From NCBI RefSeq assembly GCF_000620765.1, contig NZ_JIAK01000005.1, positions 186,001-250,000 on the forward strand: a DNA stretch of 64,000 bases. Direction: 5' to 3'. The stretch is from Desulfovermiculus halophilus DSM 18834 (GTDB lineage: Bacteria; Desulfobacterota; Desulfovibrionia; Desulfovibrionales; Desulfothermaceae). This document shows positions 46,208 to 55,258 of this stretch, one piece after another (position 1 is the stretch's first letter; the number at the start of each line of letters is the position of its first letter). The notes below the pieces were generated by a model. The model had not been told where the DNA came from and made no database searches. It saw nothing but the letters and a program-made list of their open reading frames with translations. A program made the translations under genes and the position numbers.

Positions 46208-48166
46208 CTAGGTGCCTGCATCCGGGGCGACGGCGGCCATGCCGATCCTGTAGCACCGCAGGCATCGGGAGGCCTCGCGCAGGGCCTGACCCTGGTCGAA
46301 GCCGCCCTCGACCTCCCCGAAGTGCTCGATGCGTTTTTCCGGATCCAGCGCGGGCTGGCGGGCACGCTTGTCCATTCCTTTATAGGGCATCTTTTCAAAT
46401 GGGTAGAAGACGCCCAGTTCGGAGATGTAGTTCTCCAGCTCGTCGTGGACGTCGGGCAGGCATTGCCCGGACTGCAGGTATTGATCGATATACTTGGCCC
46501 CCTTTTTCCCGGCGGCCAGGGCGGCGATCAGGGTGGCAGGACCGGTGATGCAGTCCCCGCCTCCGAAGATGTCCTGCTCGGAGCTCTGAAATGTTACCGG
46601 ATCCACGACCAGGGTCTTCCACCTGGACAGCTCCACCCCCTGCTCGTCCGGCAGGACACAGTCCACCACGCAGGTCTGCCCGATGGCCGGGATAATGACG
46701 TCGCAGTCCAAAACGAAGTTGGATCCCTCCACCGGCTCAGGCCGGCGGCGTCCTGATTCATCCGGCTCTCCGAGCTCCATGCGGATGCATTCCAGTCCGG
46801 TGACCTTGTTGTTCTCGGCCAGGATCTTGACCGGCTGGACCTGGTAATGAAAGGCGATCCCTTCTTCCTTGGCCTCTTTGATCTCCACCGGATCAGCGGG
46901 CATTTCCTTCAGGGTCCGGCGGTAAACCAGGTTGACGTCCTCGAAACCCAGGCGCCGGGCGGACCGCACGCAGTCCATGGCCACATTTCCGCCGCCGATG
47001 ACCACGGCCCGCTTGCCTTCCAGGGGCTTTTCGCCCTGGGCGATACGGCGCAGGAACTCCACGCCGGTCATAAAACATTGATATCCAGCGTCTTCCCCTT
47101 CACAGCGCATCTTGGAGGATTCCGGTGCCCCGGCCCCGACGAATACGGCCTGATAGCCCTTGTCCCGAAGGTCGGCAATGGTAATATCCTGGCCGATGTT
47201 CGTGTTGTAGGTGATACTCACCCCCAGCTTCTGGATATACTCCACCTCCTTGCGCAGGACGTCTCTGGGCAGGCGGTAGTCCGGAATGCCGACCGCGGCC
47301 ATGCCCCCCGGCTCGGGGAGAGATTCGTAGATAGAGCATTGATATCCGCGTTGGGCCAGATAGTAGGCGCAGGACAGACCGGCCGGCCCGGCGCCGACAA
47401 TGGCCACCGGCCCCTTGTTTGCATCCTGCTCGGAGTCCTGGACCGGAGCTGCCTCCGGATACCGCTTTTGCTCGTAGTCGACCAAAAAGCGCTTCAAGGC
47501 CTTGATGGCGATAGGCTCGTCCAGCTTGGTCCGCCGGCAGTTCATCTCGCAGGGCCGGACGCAGACCCGTCCGATGGTGGCCGGCATGGGGCAGTCGTTG
47601 CGGACCACCTCCAGGGCCTCTTTGTACTGCCCCAGGCGGATCTTTTCCACATACGCCGGAATGTCCAGATGAGACGGACAGGCGTTGGTGCAGGGCGCAG
47701 TGACCAGGGAGTGATATGTACCCCGGGGGATGGGATTGTTTTGGGCAACTGCCTGCTCGAACTCCTGCCGGTAGTGGGTCAGGGCATCCAGAATCGGCCG
47801 TGGCCCTGTTTCCCCGATCCCGCACTTGGCGGTGCTGGTGACCAGCCGGGCGAGTTCAGCCAGCTGGTCCAGGTCCTCAGGATGGCCGTTTCCGCTGCAT
47901 ATCCGCTCCAGGATGTCGGCCATCAGGGCGGTTCCCAGGCGGCAGGGGAAGCACTGGCCGCAGGATTCCTGCTGGACCCGCTGCATATAGGCCCGGCACA
48001 TGTCCACGACATGGACATCCTCCTCCCAGACCATGAATCCATCCCAGCCCATAAAGGCCTTGAGCGGGCCGTGCCGGTTCAGGGATTGGGGGAGATCGGA
48101 ATGATCCGTCTTCTCTGAGCCGCGTGTCCATTGGCCCCAGTTGGAAAAAATCAGATTGCGCTGCAT
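46208..48166 (-). CDS. NuoF-Cterm/GltD-like FAD-NAD(P) flavoprotein (SfrB-like)
   Basis: About 652 residues. The N-terminal part holds only the NuoF C-terminal [4Fe-4S] domain (C69, C72, C75, C115 in ESCGQCFPCRLGT and STAKCG); the NuoF FMN/NADH domain is absent. The rest is a GltD/NfnB-type module: a cysteine-rich cluster region (PCTNACPSHLDIPAY, CVRPCEMNC), FAD motif VAIVGAGPAGLSCAY, and NAD(P) motif AVVIGGGNVAMDC. A CLRC motif lies near the C-terminus. From memory of the families this resembles SfrB of Geobacter. GTG 48190 and ATG 48181 are in frame; ATG 48166 has GGAG nine bases upstream. It probably supplies or accepts NAD(P)H electrons for the complex. Confidence 0.87.
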   Translation of the reverse strand: MQRNLIFSNWGQWTRGSEKTDHSDLPQSLNRHGPLKAFMGWDGFMVWEEDVHVVDMCRAYMQRVQQESCGQCFPCRLGTALMADILERICSGNGHPEDLDQLAELARLVTSTAKCGIGETGPRPILDALTHYRQEFEQAVAQNNPIPRGTYHSLVTAPCTNACPSHLDIPAYVEKIRLGQYKEALEVVRNDCPMPATIGRVCVRPCEMNCRRTKLDEPIAIKALKRFLVDYEQKRYPEAAPVQDSEQDANKGPVAIVGAGPAGLSCAYYLAQRGYQCSIYESLPEPGGMAAVGIPDYRLPRDVLRKEVEYIQKLGVSITYNTNIGQDITIADLRDKGYQAVFVGAGAPESSKMRCEGEDAGYQCFMTGVEFLRRIAQGEKPLEGKRAVVIGGGNVAMDCVRSARRLGFEDVNLVYRRTLKEMPADPVEIKEAKEEGIAFHYQVQPVKILAENNKVTGLECIRMELGEPDESGRRRPEPVEGSNFVLDCDVIIPAIGQTCVVDCVLPDEQGVELSRWKTLVVDPVTFQSSEQDIFGGGDCITGPATLIAALAAGKKGAKYIDQYLQSGQCLPDVHDELENYISELGVFYPFEKMPYKGMDKRARQPALDPEKRIEHFGEVEGGFDQGQALREASRCLRCYRIGMAAVAPDAGT

Positions 48167-48193
48167 AACCGTATGCTCCATATGCTCCACTGC

Positions 48194-49369
48194 CTAGCGG
48201 TCCACTTCCCCCAGCACGATGTCGATGCTGCCGATCAGGGTGATGACGTCTGCGATCATGTGTCCCTTGACCAGGTAGGGCAGCGCGCTGACCAGGTAAT
48301 ACCCCGGGGATCTGATCTTCATTCGGTAGGGGTGGTTTTCCCCGTTGCCCACCAGGTAGAAGCCCAGCTCGCCTTTGGCCCCTTCCACGGCGTGATAGGT
48401 CTCGCCTGGGGGAAAGGCAAAGCCTTGGCTGGCGATCTTGAACCTGCGGATCAGATCGTCCGCGTTGTGGCGTACAGCTTCCAGATCAGGGCTTGTGGTC
48501 CAGGGATTGTCGGCCATAATCGGCCCCGGGGGCAGGTTTTCGATGGCCTGCTCGATGATCCGGACCGACTGGGTGAACTCTTCCATGCGCACCAGATACC
48601 GGTCGTAGGTGTCCCCGTCCTCTCCGATGGGGATCTGGAAGTCAAAGTCCTCGTAGCTGGAGTAGGGCGCGGCTTTGCGCACATCATAAGCAATGCCGGA
48701 ACCGCGGAGACTGGGGCCGGTGAAGCCGTAGTCCACGGCGGTGTCGGCCGGAATGACTCCGATCCCTTTGGTCCGCTTCATCCAGATGGCGTTCTGGGTC
48801 AGCAGTTGGTGGTACCCGTCGATGGCCTTGGGCATCTTGCGGACGAACTCCCGGACCTTGCGGACAAACTCAGGGGTGATGTCCTGGGAAACACCTCCGA
48901 TGCGCATATAGCTCGGGGTCAACCGGTATCCGGAGGCTTCCTCGGTGATGTCCATGGCCAGTTCACGGTCGGCGAAGGCGTAGAAGATGGGGGTCATGGC
49001 CCCGATGTCCAGAGCATGGGTGCCCAGCCAGAGCTGATGGCTCATGATCCGGGCCAGCTCGGCCATTATGACCCGCAGATACTGCGCCCGTTTGGGGACC
49101 TCCAGGCCAAGAAGCTTTTCCACGGCGGTGCAGAATCCCAGGTTGTTGGCCGAGGCCGCGGCATAGTCCAGGCGGTCGGTCAAGGGGATGATCTGCTGCG
49201 CGGTCTTGTGCTCGGCCATCTTTTCGAACCCGCGGTGCAGATAGCCCACATGGGGGTGGGCACGGACGATGGTCTCGCCCTCGAGCTCGAGTTCCAGCCG
49301 CAATACCCCGTGGGTAGCCGGGTGATGGGGCCCCATGTTCAGGAGCATGGTCTTTGTTTGTGTGCTCAT
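48194..49369 (-). CDS. nuoD: Complex I subunit NuoD
   Basis: A 391-residue 49-kDa-type subunit that forms the quinone-binding site with NuoB. It has the N-terminal MGPHHPATHGVLRL signature and the conserved VPYLVKGHMIADVITLIGS-like C-terminus. ATG 49369 has GGAG six bases upstream. It starts 2 bases after nuoC and is separate from it (no NuoCD fusion). Confidence 0.96.
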   Translation of the reverse strand: MSTQTKTMLLNMGPHHPATHGVLRLELELEGETIVRAHPHVGYLHRGFEKMAEHKTAQQIIPLTDRLDYAAASANNLGFCTAVEKLLGLEVPKRAQYLRVIMAELARIMSHQLWLGTHALDIGAMTPIFYAFADRELAMDITEEASGYRLTPSYMRIGGVSQDITPEFVRKVREFVRKMPKAIDGYHQLLTQNAIWMKRTKGIGVIPADTAVDYGFTGPSLRGSGIAYDVRKAAPYSSYEDFDFQIPIGEDGDTYDRYLVRMEEFTQSVRIIEQAIENLPPGPIMADNPWTTSPDLEAVRHNADDLIRRFKIASQGFAFPPGETYHAVEGAKGELGFYLVGNGENHPYRMKIRSPGYYLVSALPYLVKGHMIADVITLIGSIDIVLGEVDR

Positions 49370-49371
49370 GA

Positions 49372-49929
49372 TCACTCCAGCGCGTTTGGAATCCGGCAAG
49401 GCTGGTCGATATCTGAGGCAAAGGCTGAGTTGACCTCCAGGGTGTGGAAGTCGAAGTCGTCCACATCGTAGTTGCCGTGCAGGGGGAAGTCTTTGCGCAG
49501 CGGATGGCCTTCAAAGGAATCCCAGGTCAGGATGCGGCGCAGGTCCGGGTGATTTAGGAAATGGATGCCCATCAGGTCGTATACTTCCCGTTCCCCCCAA
49601 TTCGCCGAGCGCCAGACTCCGGCTACCGAGGGGACCGGTTCGTCCTCAGCCACCGCAAGGTGCAGGACAAGCCGGTGGGTATTGGCTATGGAGTACAGGA
49701 TGTAGACCAGGTCGAAACGCGGGGTGCGCGGGGTCCAATCCGTGGCTGTGATATCGGTTAGCATGGTGTAGCGCAGGGCTGGATCGTCCCGCAAAAAGCG
49801 CATGAAAGCGAGGAGGTCGTCCCCCTTGAGATTGAGAGTGAGATGCAGCTGTCCGTAGGGTTGGTCCGAGGAGGCCACTGCCTGAGGGAAGCCTTGGGTC
49901 ACAGCGGCCAGCACCTGGGAATTATCCAT
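49372..49929 (-). CDS. nuoC: Complex I subunit NuoC
   Basis: A 185-residue 30-kDa-type subunit of the peripheral arm. Conserved stretches are YTMLTDITATDW and ANWGEREVYDLMGIHFLNHPDLRRIL, followed by FEGHPLRKDFPL. A GAGGAATATGC site precedes the ATG. Confidence 0.95.
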   Translation of the reverse strand: MDNSQVLAAVTQGFPQAVASSDQPYGQLHLTLNLKGDDLLAFMRFLRDDPALRYTMLTDITATDWTPRTPRFDLVYILYSIANTHRLVLHLAVAEDEPVPSVAGVWRSANWGEREVYDLMGIHFLNHPDLRRILTWDSFEGHPLRKDFPLHGNYDVDDFDFHTLEVNSAFASDIDQPCRIPNALE

Positions 49930-49986
49930 GCATATTCCTCCTGGACTCAATGTTATCCCGGATGGTTCATGTCCGGAAACAGGGGG

Positions 49987-50490
49987 CTACGCCGACAGTT
50001 CACTGCTGTCCTGGCGCATATCCACCCGCTCGGTCTTGATCTTTTCCTGCAGGGTCATCAGGGAGGCCAGCAGGGTTTCCATCCGCGGGGGGCATCCCGG
50101 GACGTAAATATCCACAGGGATGATCTTGTCCACCCCCTGCAGCACAGCGTAGCTCCTGAACTGCCCTCCGGCGCAGGCACAGGCGCCCATGGCGATTACC
50201 CATTTGGGTTCGGCCATCTGGTCATAGACCCGCTTGACCTGGGGAGCCATCTTCATAGTTACGGTGCCGGCTACAATGAGCAGGTCGGATTGCCGGGGAG
50301 AGGGGCGGAAGACCTCGGCCCCGAATCGGGCCATGTCGTAATGAGGCATCATGGTGGCCATCATCTCCAGGGCGCAGCAGGCAAGCCCGAAGGTGCAGGG
50401 CCAGACCGAGTTCTTGCGTGCCCAGTTGACAACGGTGTTCACGCTGCTCACGATAAGATTGTCACCGTGCAGATGTGATTCTAGTCCCAT
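49987..50490 (-). CDS. nuoB: Complex I iron-sulfur subunit NuoB
   Basis: A 167-residue subunit carrying the terminal cluster N2, with ligand motif [10 protein letters not shown], a further cysteine in [11 protein letters not shown] and VPGCPPR. The frame extends to 50619, but ATG 50490 (MGLESHLHG) has GGAG at good spacing and overlaps the end of nuoA by 10 bases, as is usual. Confidence 0.96.
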   Translation of the reverse strand: MGLESHLHGDNLIVSSVNTVVNWARKNSVWPCTFGLACCALEMMATMMPHYDMARFGAEVFRPSPRQSDLLIVAGTVTMKMAPQVKRVYDQMAEPKWVIAMGACACAGGQFRSYAVLQGVDKIIPVDIYVPGCPPRMETLLASLMTLQEKIKTERVDMRQDSSELSA

Positions 50491-50837
50491 TCCAATGCTC
50501 CGCTTTTCCATTCGTACACAAAGCACACCAGCAGGATGCCGATGAAGACCAGGACCCCGAAAAAGCCGGCCAATCCCAGGCTGCCCAGGTGGACGGCCCA
50601 AGGATAGAGGAAGACGCACTCCAGGTCGAAAATGAGAAAGAGCAAGGCGACGACATAAAATTTGATGGGGGTCTGCGTGTACTGGATGCCTTCACTGGGC
50701 AGCCCGCATTCGTAGGAGGCGTCTTTGACTGCAGTTTGGCGTCTCGGGCCGAGGAGGGAAGACAGGAGAACCGTAACCAGACCGAAACTCACAGCAATGA
50801 GAATGAGGTAGGCAAGTGGGATGTATTCCAGGAGCAT
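50481..50837 (-). CDS. nuoA: Complex I subunit NuoA
   Basis: A 118-residue, three-helix membrane subunit with the conserved YECGLPSEG loop and [13 protein letters not shown] helix. It is the first gene of the operon. The ATG 50837 has GGAGG upstream; the upstream open frame to 50909 is discounted. Confidence 0.95.
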   Translation of the reverse strand: MLLEYIPLAYLILIAVSFGLVTVLLSSLLGPRRQTAVKDASYECGLPSEGIQYTQTPIKFYVVALLFLIFDLECVFLYPWAVHLGSLGLAGFFGVLVFIGILLVCFVYEWKSGALEWD

Positions 50838-51160
50838 AGCCGATCCTCCACCGAAAAGGGGTGTGTACCGAGGCGTGCATACTCTGCTTGTGAAATGCTG
50901 AACTAGCACGAGGCCGTCTGCCAGTCAACCCCTGGTCAAGAAAAAATATCTCCCGGAAAAGCAGGTCATCACTTAACGCAACTTCGCTTTTCCAACATTG
51001 CTGCGCAGACGAAAATCCAGGCCTTCGGCCCGGGGCTGAAGGCCGCCCCCGCCGGGGCCGGGGTTGCAAAAGTTCTGGAAGCAGGTACAAACTGTTCACA
51101 GTTTGGTGGGCGTGGGCCCTTACTTGAGGATGTGGAGGCGATTCATGGATTGGAAGGGCT
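50838..51160. other. Divergent control region of nuo operon and HAD phosphatase gene
   Basis: These 323 bases between divergent genes must hold the nuo promoter. I see a GC-rich hairpin-forming stretch (about 51029-51065, GGCCTTC/GAAGGCC arms) and a perfect CAAACTG-TTCA-CAGTTTG palindrome. I could not place a convincing -35/-10 pair. Confidence 0.5.
51088..51105. promoter_or_regulatory. 18-bp palindrome, possible operator
   Basis: CAAACTG TTCA CAGTTTG has perfect 7-bp arms. It lies 56 bases before the HAD phosphatase start and about 250 bases upstream of nuoA. It could be an operator or a small hairpin; which one cannot be told here. Confidence 0.35.
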
Positions 51161-51859
51161 ATGACCAGAATTGCAGGCCTGTTGTTTGATTTTGACGGGA
51201 CGCTCGCTGAGCTGCATATAGATTTCGAGGCCATGCGCAGACAGGTTGCTGAACTGGCTGCGGTATTCATGGATCAGGCCCCGGAGGCTTCGACTGCTCC
51301 GGTGCTGGAATGGATCGATCAGCTGGCGGCCCGGATGAGCCGGGATCTCCCCAGGGAGGACGTCCTGGAGTTCCGCAGCCGGTGCAGGATGCGCCTGGTC
51401 GGTCTGGAAATGAAGGCGGCGGCCCGGGGCAGGCTCTTTCCGTTCACCCAAGGGGTCCTGGCCGGACTGCAGGACAAGGGGGTGCGGACCGCAGTAGTTA
51501 CTCGGAACTGCACTCCGGCGGTGAAAACGGTGTATCCGCAGATCATGCAGGAGGTGGACTGTCTCCTGGCCCGGGAGGATGTGCAGCGGGTCAAGCCCGA
51601 TCCCGATCATCTGCTCCAGGCGATCCGGACCCTCGGGGTGCGGCCGGAGGAGTGCTGTATGGTCGGTGACCATTGGCTGGACATTCAGGCTGCCCACAGG
51701 GCGGGGATACGCAGTGCGGCCGTGCATACCGGCCGGATATCGGGCTTAGAATTGGCCCGGTACGGTCCGGATTTCTCGGTTCCGGACGTCCACAGCCTGG
51801 TCCGCGAGTTGAGCCGTTTTGGGCTGCTCCAGGCGGACTGCCGGGACCGGACTTGTTGA
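51161..51859 (+). CDS. HAD-family phosphatase (Gph/PGP-like)
   Basis: A 232-residue HAD superfamily hydrolase. Motif I is LLFDFDGTLAEL, motif II the threonine in AVVTRNCT, motif III the lysine in RVKPDPDH and motif IV GDHWLDIQAAHRAG. The architecture matches phosphoglycolate phosphatase or pyrophosphatase PpaX-like enzymes; the substrate is not resolved. GGAAGGGCT precedes the ATG. Confidence 0.87.
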   Translation: MTRIAGLLFDFDGTLAELHIDFEAMRRQVAELAAVFMDQAPEASTAPVLEWIDQLAARMSRDLPREDVLEFRSRCRMRLVGLEMKAAARGRLFPFTQGVLAGLQDKGVRTAVVTRNCTPAVKTVYPQIMQEVDCLLAREDVQRVKPDPDHLLQAIRTLGVRPEECCMVGDHWLDIQAAHRAGIRSAAVHTGRISGLELARYGPDFSVPDVHSLVRELSRFGLLQADCRDRTC

Positions 51860-52003
51860 CCCTGGACAATCGCGGGGCTAGGCTGAATGCTGACCGTGGT
51901 CCAGAAGGTAAAAAAAACTCGATGATCGTTTGCGGGACAACGGTGCCTGTTTTGCCTGGGCCCGGACTGCGAGCTGTGGACAAATCTACGGAGGACTTGT
52001 GAT

Positions 52004-52234
52004 ATGTGCCTGGCGGTTCCTACCCGGGTGACAGAGGTCAGAGAGCAGACCGCCGTGTGCAGTGTGCACGGCGGGGAAACCGAGGTGGAGGCCTCCCTCC
52101 TGCTCATGGACGAGGAGGTCCGGGCCGGGGACTATGTCCTGCTCCATGCCGGCTTTGCCCTGCGCAGGCTGGAGGAGGGCGAGGCCCGGGAGACCCTGGC
52201 TCTGCTGCAGGAGATGGCGGGGGAAGGCTCTTGA
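52004..52234 (+). CDS. hypC: Hydrogenase maturation chaperone HypC
   Basis: A 76-residue HypC/HybG/HupF protein starting MCLAVPTRV, whose Cys2 binds the Fe(CN)2CO precursor during [NiFe] hydrogenase maturation. The later GDYVLLHAGFALRRL motif is diagnostic. A GGAGG site is present. Other hyp genes are not in the window, so this copy is separated from its usual partners or part of a short hyp segment. Confidence 0.93.
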   Translation: MCLAVPTRVTEVREQTAVCSVHGGETEVEASLLLMDEEVRAGDYVLLHAGFALRRLEEGEARETLALLQEMAGEGS

Positions 52235-52307
52235 GCCTGGGTCCCGATGGTTCGGTGCAGGGCGCCCCGCGTGATTGGATGTGGGGGAACAAGGAAGGAA
52301 GCGACTG

Positions 52308-52553
52308 ATGAAGTACATAATCTTCGAAGACTTCGGCGGTCACCAGACCCCGATCCTGTTCCCGGGCCGGATCCTGCACGAGGAGATGCGGGACCAGATT
52401 CCCTATGCCCGGGTGCTTTCTGCCGGGGAAGTGGAATGCATTGGCGGTGAATTTGTGTGTCGGGGACGGTCCAAGGCCTTGGGGGTCAAGGCCTCTGCTG
52501 AGGACGCAGCTGTCATCTCCGCTCATTTCGCCGGTCAGGAATCAGATACTTGA
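52308..52553 (+). CDS. Hypothetical protein, 81 aa
   Basis: A small soluble protein (MKYIIFEDFGGHQTPILFPG onward) with no signal peptide or membrane helix. A strong AAGGAAGGAAG site precedes the ATG at 52308, and it lies 73 bases after hypC and 42 before the htrA gene on the same strand. I do not recognise the family; phage-like or regulatory roles are not indicated by the sequence. Confidence 0.72.
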   Translation: MKYIIFEDFGGHQTPILFPGRILHEEMRDQIPYARVLSAGEVECIGGEFVCRGRSKALGVKASAEDAAVISAHFAGQESDT

Positions 52554-52595
52554 ATGGGCGCAACACAAAGGTTTCGCCACAGCATGGAGGATACT

Positions 52596-54005
52596 ATGTC
52601 TTGGCGCACAATTGGTCTTGGACCGGTGCTCGGCCTGCTTCTGCTGGGGTTGGTGTCCACCGCGGCCACGGCAGCCCTGCCTCAGTTTGTCGATCTGGCC
52701 AGGGAGGCCAGCCCGGCCGTGGTCAATATCAGCACTGTCAAGGTTGTGGAGTCGGCGGACCCGATGCAGAGATTTCTGGAGCCTTTCCAGCGCAGAGGAA
52801 GTCCGTTTGAGGAATTCTTTGACCAATTCTTCGGCCAGCTGCCCCAAAAACGGAGGGAGCAGGCCCTGGGGTCCGGGTTCATCATCTCCAGGGACGGATA
52901 TGTGGTGACCAACAATCATGTGGTGGAAAAGGCGGATGAGATCCAGGTCATACTCAAAGGAGGGGATGACTCCTTTCCGGCCGAGATCGTGGGCCGGGAC
53001 CCGGAGACCGATCTGGCCCTGCTCAAGATCGAGGCCGAGAGGGATCTGCCCACGTTGGGCTTCGGCAACTCCGACCAGCTGCAGGTCGGACAGTGGGTCA
53101 TGGCCATCGGCAACCCGTTCGGCCTGGATCACACAGTGACCGCAGGGATCATCAGCGCCAAAGGGAGGGTGATCGGAGCCGGTCCCTACGACAACTTTCT
53201 GCAGACGGATGCATCCATCAATCCCGGGAACAGCGGAGGGCCGCTGCTGAACATGGAGGGAGAGGTGGTGGGCATCAACACGGCGATTGTGGCCGCCGGA
53301 CAGGGCATAGGATTCGCCATTCCCGCTTCCATGGCTGAAGAGATCATTTCCGAGCTCAAGAGCCACGGGTCCATCAAAAGGGGCTGGCTGGGGGTGAGCA
53401 TTCAGGACGTGGATCAGAACACGGCCAAGGCCCTTGGGCTGACTGAAGCCAAAGGGGCCCTGGTGGCCTCGGTGACAGAAGGCGATCCGGCGGACAAGGC
53501 CGGGATTCGACCCGGGGACGTTATTGTGGCCGTGAATGGAACGTCGATCCAGGACGCCCATGAATTGACCCGGACCATCGGGGCCCTGCCCCCTGAGGAC
53601 AAGATCAAGCTGACCATTTGGCGTGCAGGCAAGGTCAAGGAAGTGAAGGTCACCCTTGGAGAGCGGCATGCCGGCATGGAGCCCGGAGCTGATGGAGACA
53701 GAGGGGCGGAAGGCCCGGAAGCCCTGGGGATGCGCCTGCGGGCGGTGACCCCTGAAGATGCCAGGCGTCTGCGGCTGCCTGAGGCCGAGGGGCTGCTGGT
53801 TGCGGAGGTGGCAGAGTCCTCAAAGGCGGCGCGGGCGAATATCGTTCCCGGGGATGTGATCCTGGAGGCCAATGGACAGAAGGTCGACTCTCTTCAGAGA
53901 TTCCGGGATGTACTGCAGGGTGACGCAGCGGATAAGGGCGTGATCCTTCTGCTTGTGTACAGGGAAGGGCAGACCCTGTTTCGAACCATTCCTCTGGAGG
54001 ATTGA
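52596..54005 (+). CDS. degP: Periplasmic serine protease, DegP/HtrA family
   Basis: A 469-residue HtrA protease/chaperone. It has a signal peptide (about 1-26), then the trypsin-like domain with the triad H108 (TNNHVVE), D139 (ETDLALLK) and S213 (NPGNSGGPL), and two PDZ domains (about 265-345 and 380-460). This is the DegP/DegQ architecture. The frame opens at 52554, but ATG 52596 has GGAGG six bases upstream. It handles misfolded envelope proteins. Confidence 0.92.
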   Translation: MSWRTIGLGPVLGLLLLGLVSTAATAALPQFVDLAREASPAVVNISTVKVVESADPMQRFLEPFQRRGSPFEEFFDQFFGQLPQKRREQALGSGFIISRDGYVVTNNHVVEKADEIQVILKGGDDSFPAEIVGRDPETDLALLKIEAERDLPTLGFGNSDQLQVGQWVMAIGNPFGLDHTVTAGIISAKGRVIGAGPYDNFLQTDASINPGNSGGPLLNMEGEVVGINTAIVAAGQGIGFAIPASMAEEIISELKSHGSIKRGWLGVSIQDVDQNTAKALGLTEAKGALVASVTEGDPADKAGIRPGDVIVAVNGTSIQDAHELTRTIGALPPEDKIKLTIWRAGKVKEVKVTLGERHAGMEPGADGDRGAEGPEALGMRLRAVTPEDARRLRLPEAEGLLVAEVAESSKAARANIVPGDVILEANGQKVDSLQRFRDVLQGDAADKGVILLLVYREGQTLFRTIPLED

Positions 54006-54135
54006 GGACGGGGTGCCGGGCTCGTCCCGTACCCCGAATCTTTGCTGTCAGCCGGATCGCAGACAAAATCGACCCCGGCGGCTGGAGAACCCTCGCGCGC
54101 ATCCCGTCCGCCGGACCCAATGCTTCCAGGAGCCC

Positions 54136-55038
54136 ATGTCCAGCAGTGAGCCACATATTCTGCACGCAGGCTGCAAGGTCAACATCTACCTGCGTATTGT
54201 AGGGACCAGACCCGACGGGTACCATGAGCTGCGCAGCCTGTTTCTGCCCTTGGCCGATCCCAGGGATGAGCTGTACGTGACCCGGTCGGAGGCTGGGCCG
54301 GGCCTGGTTCTGGAGTGCACCAGCCCCGGACTGTCCGGAGGGAACAATATCCTGCACCGGGCATTCGACGTTTTCGCCGGGGAGACCGGGTGGAGGCCCG
54401 GGGTGCAGGTCCGCCTGGAAAAAAACATCCCCCAGGGAGCTGGGTTGGGCGGGGGAAGCTCGGACGCGGCCGCCTTGCTCACGCATCTCAATGCCCAGTG
54501 CCCCAGGCAGATGCGCCTGGGAGAGGACAAACTGATCAAGGCAGCAGCCGAGGTCGGGGCCGACGTTCCCTTTTTCCTGCAGCACTCCCCGGCCTGGGTG
54601 ACCGGAATCGGAGAACGAGTAGAACCGGTCAACTTGGCCTGGAGCAGTGGATGGCTGCTCACGGTATGTCCGGATGTCCAGGTCCAGACGGCCTGGGCCT
54701 ACGCGGCCTGGGACCGGGAGGTAGGCCTCAAAGGGGGAGAGCCCTGGTTGACAAGAGGTGAAAAACCGGATAAGGGTTCCGCCTGCGCTGCGGGACGTGT
54801 GCTGTACAACAGCTTTGAGCGGGTGGTTTTCACCGCCTGCCCCGAACTCCGGGATTTGAAGCTGCGTCTATTGCAGTATGGGGCCAAAGGGGCTGTCCTC
54901 AGCGGTTCCGGTGCAGCACTGGTCGGTCTGTTCACAACGGAGCAGGAGTGCCGACGAGCCGGGCAAGGGCTCGAAAACGATCAAACCAAAGTTTTTGCTC
55001 AAGCAGTTGACCCGTGCTGGGGTGTAGCCAAGTGGTAA
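54136..55038 (+). CDS. ispE: 4-diphosphocytidyl-2-C-methyl-D-erythritol kinase
   Basis: A 300-residue GHMP kinase of the MEP isoprenoid pathway. It has the N-terminal KVNIYLRIVGTRPDGYHEL, the phosphate loop PQGAGLGGGSSDAAALL and the late LSGSGAALVGLF motif. Start ATG 54136 follows CCAGGAGCCC; the frame is open further back. The last seven codons and the stop (TAA 55036-55038) lie inside the tRNA-Gln gene, which is unusual. Confidence 0.94.
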   Translation: MSSSEPHILHAGCKVNIYLRIVGTRPDGYHELRSLFLPLADPRDELYVTRSEAGPGLVLECTSPGLSGGNNILHRAFDVFAGETGWRPGVQVRLEKNIPQGAGLGGGSSDAAALLTHLNAQCPRQMRLGEDKLIKAAAEVGADVPFFLQHSPAWVTGIGERVEPVNLAWSSGWLLTVCPDVQVQTAWAYAAWDREVGLKGGEPWLTRGEKPDKGSACAAGRVLYNSFERVVFTACPELRDLKLRLLQYGAKGAVLSGSGAALVGLFTTEQECRRAGQGLENDQTKVFAQAVDPCWGVAKW

Positions 55039-55092
55039 GGCAACGGGTTTTGGTCCCGTCATTCGGAGGTTCGAATCCTTCCACCCCAGCCA
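55018..55092 (+). tRNA. tRNA-Gln (anticodon UUG)
   Basis: A 75-base tRNA with acceptor TGGGGTG/CACCCCA, anticodon stem ACGGG/CCCGT around TTTTGGT (anticodon TTG) and T-loop GTTCGAATC. CCA is encoded at 55090-55092. Its first 21 bases overlap the end of ispE on the same strand. Confidence 0.97.
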
Positions 55093-55258
55093 ATTGCCCC
55101 CTTTCCTTCCCGACGTTCGAAACCGTCCGGCATCACGATATCCACCGATTCATCAGAACAGACCATGAGCAGCCGGTATCTGGCTGCAAGCAGCACATGT
55201 TTGATGAAGGCGGACCACGAATGTGGAGGTTTCCTGAACTCAAGCAAGCGGATGTGCC

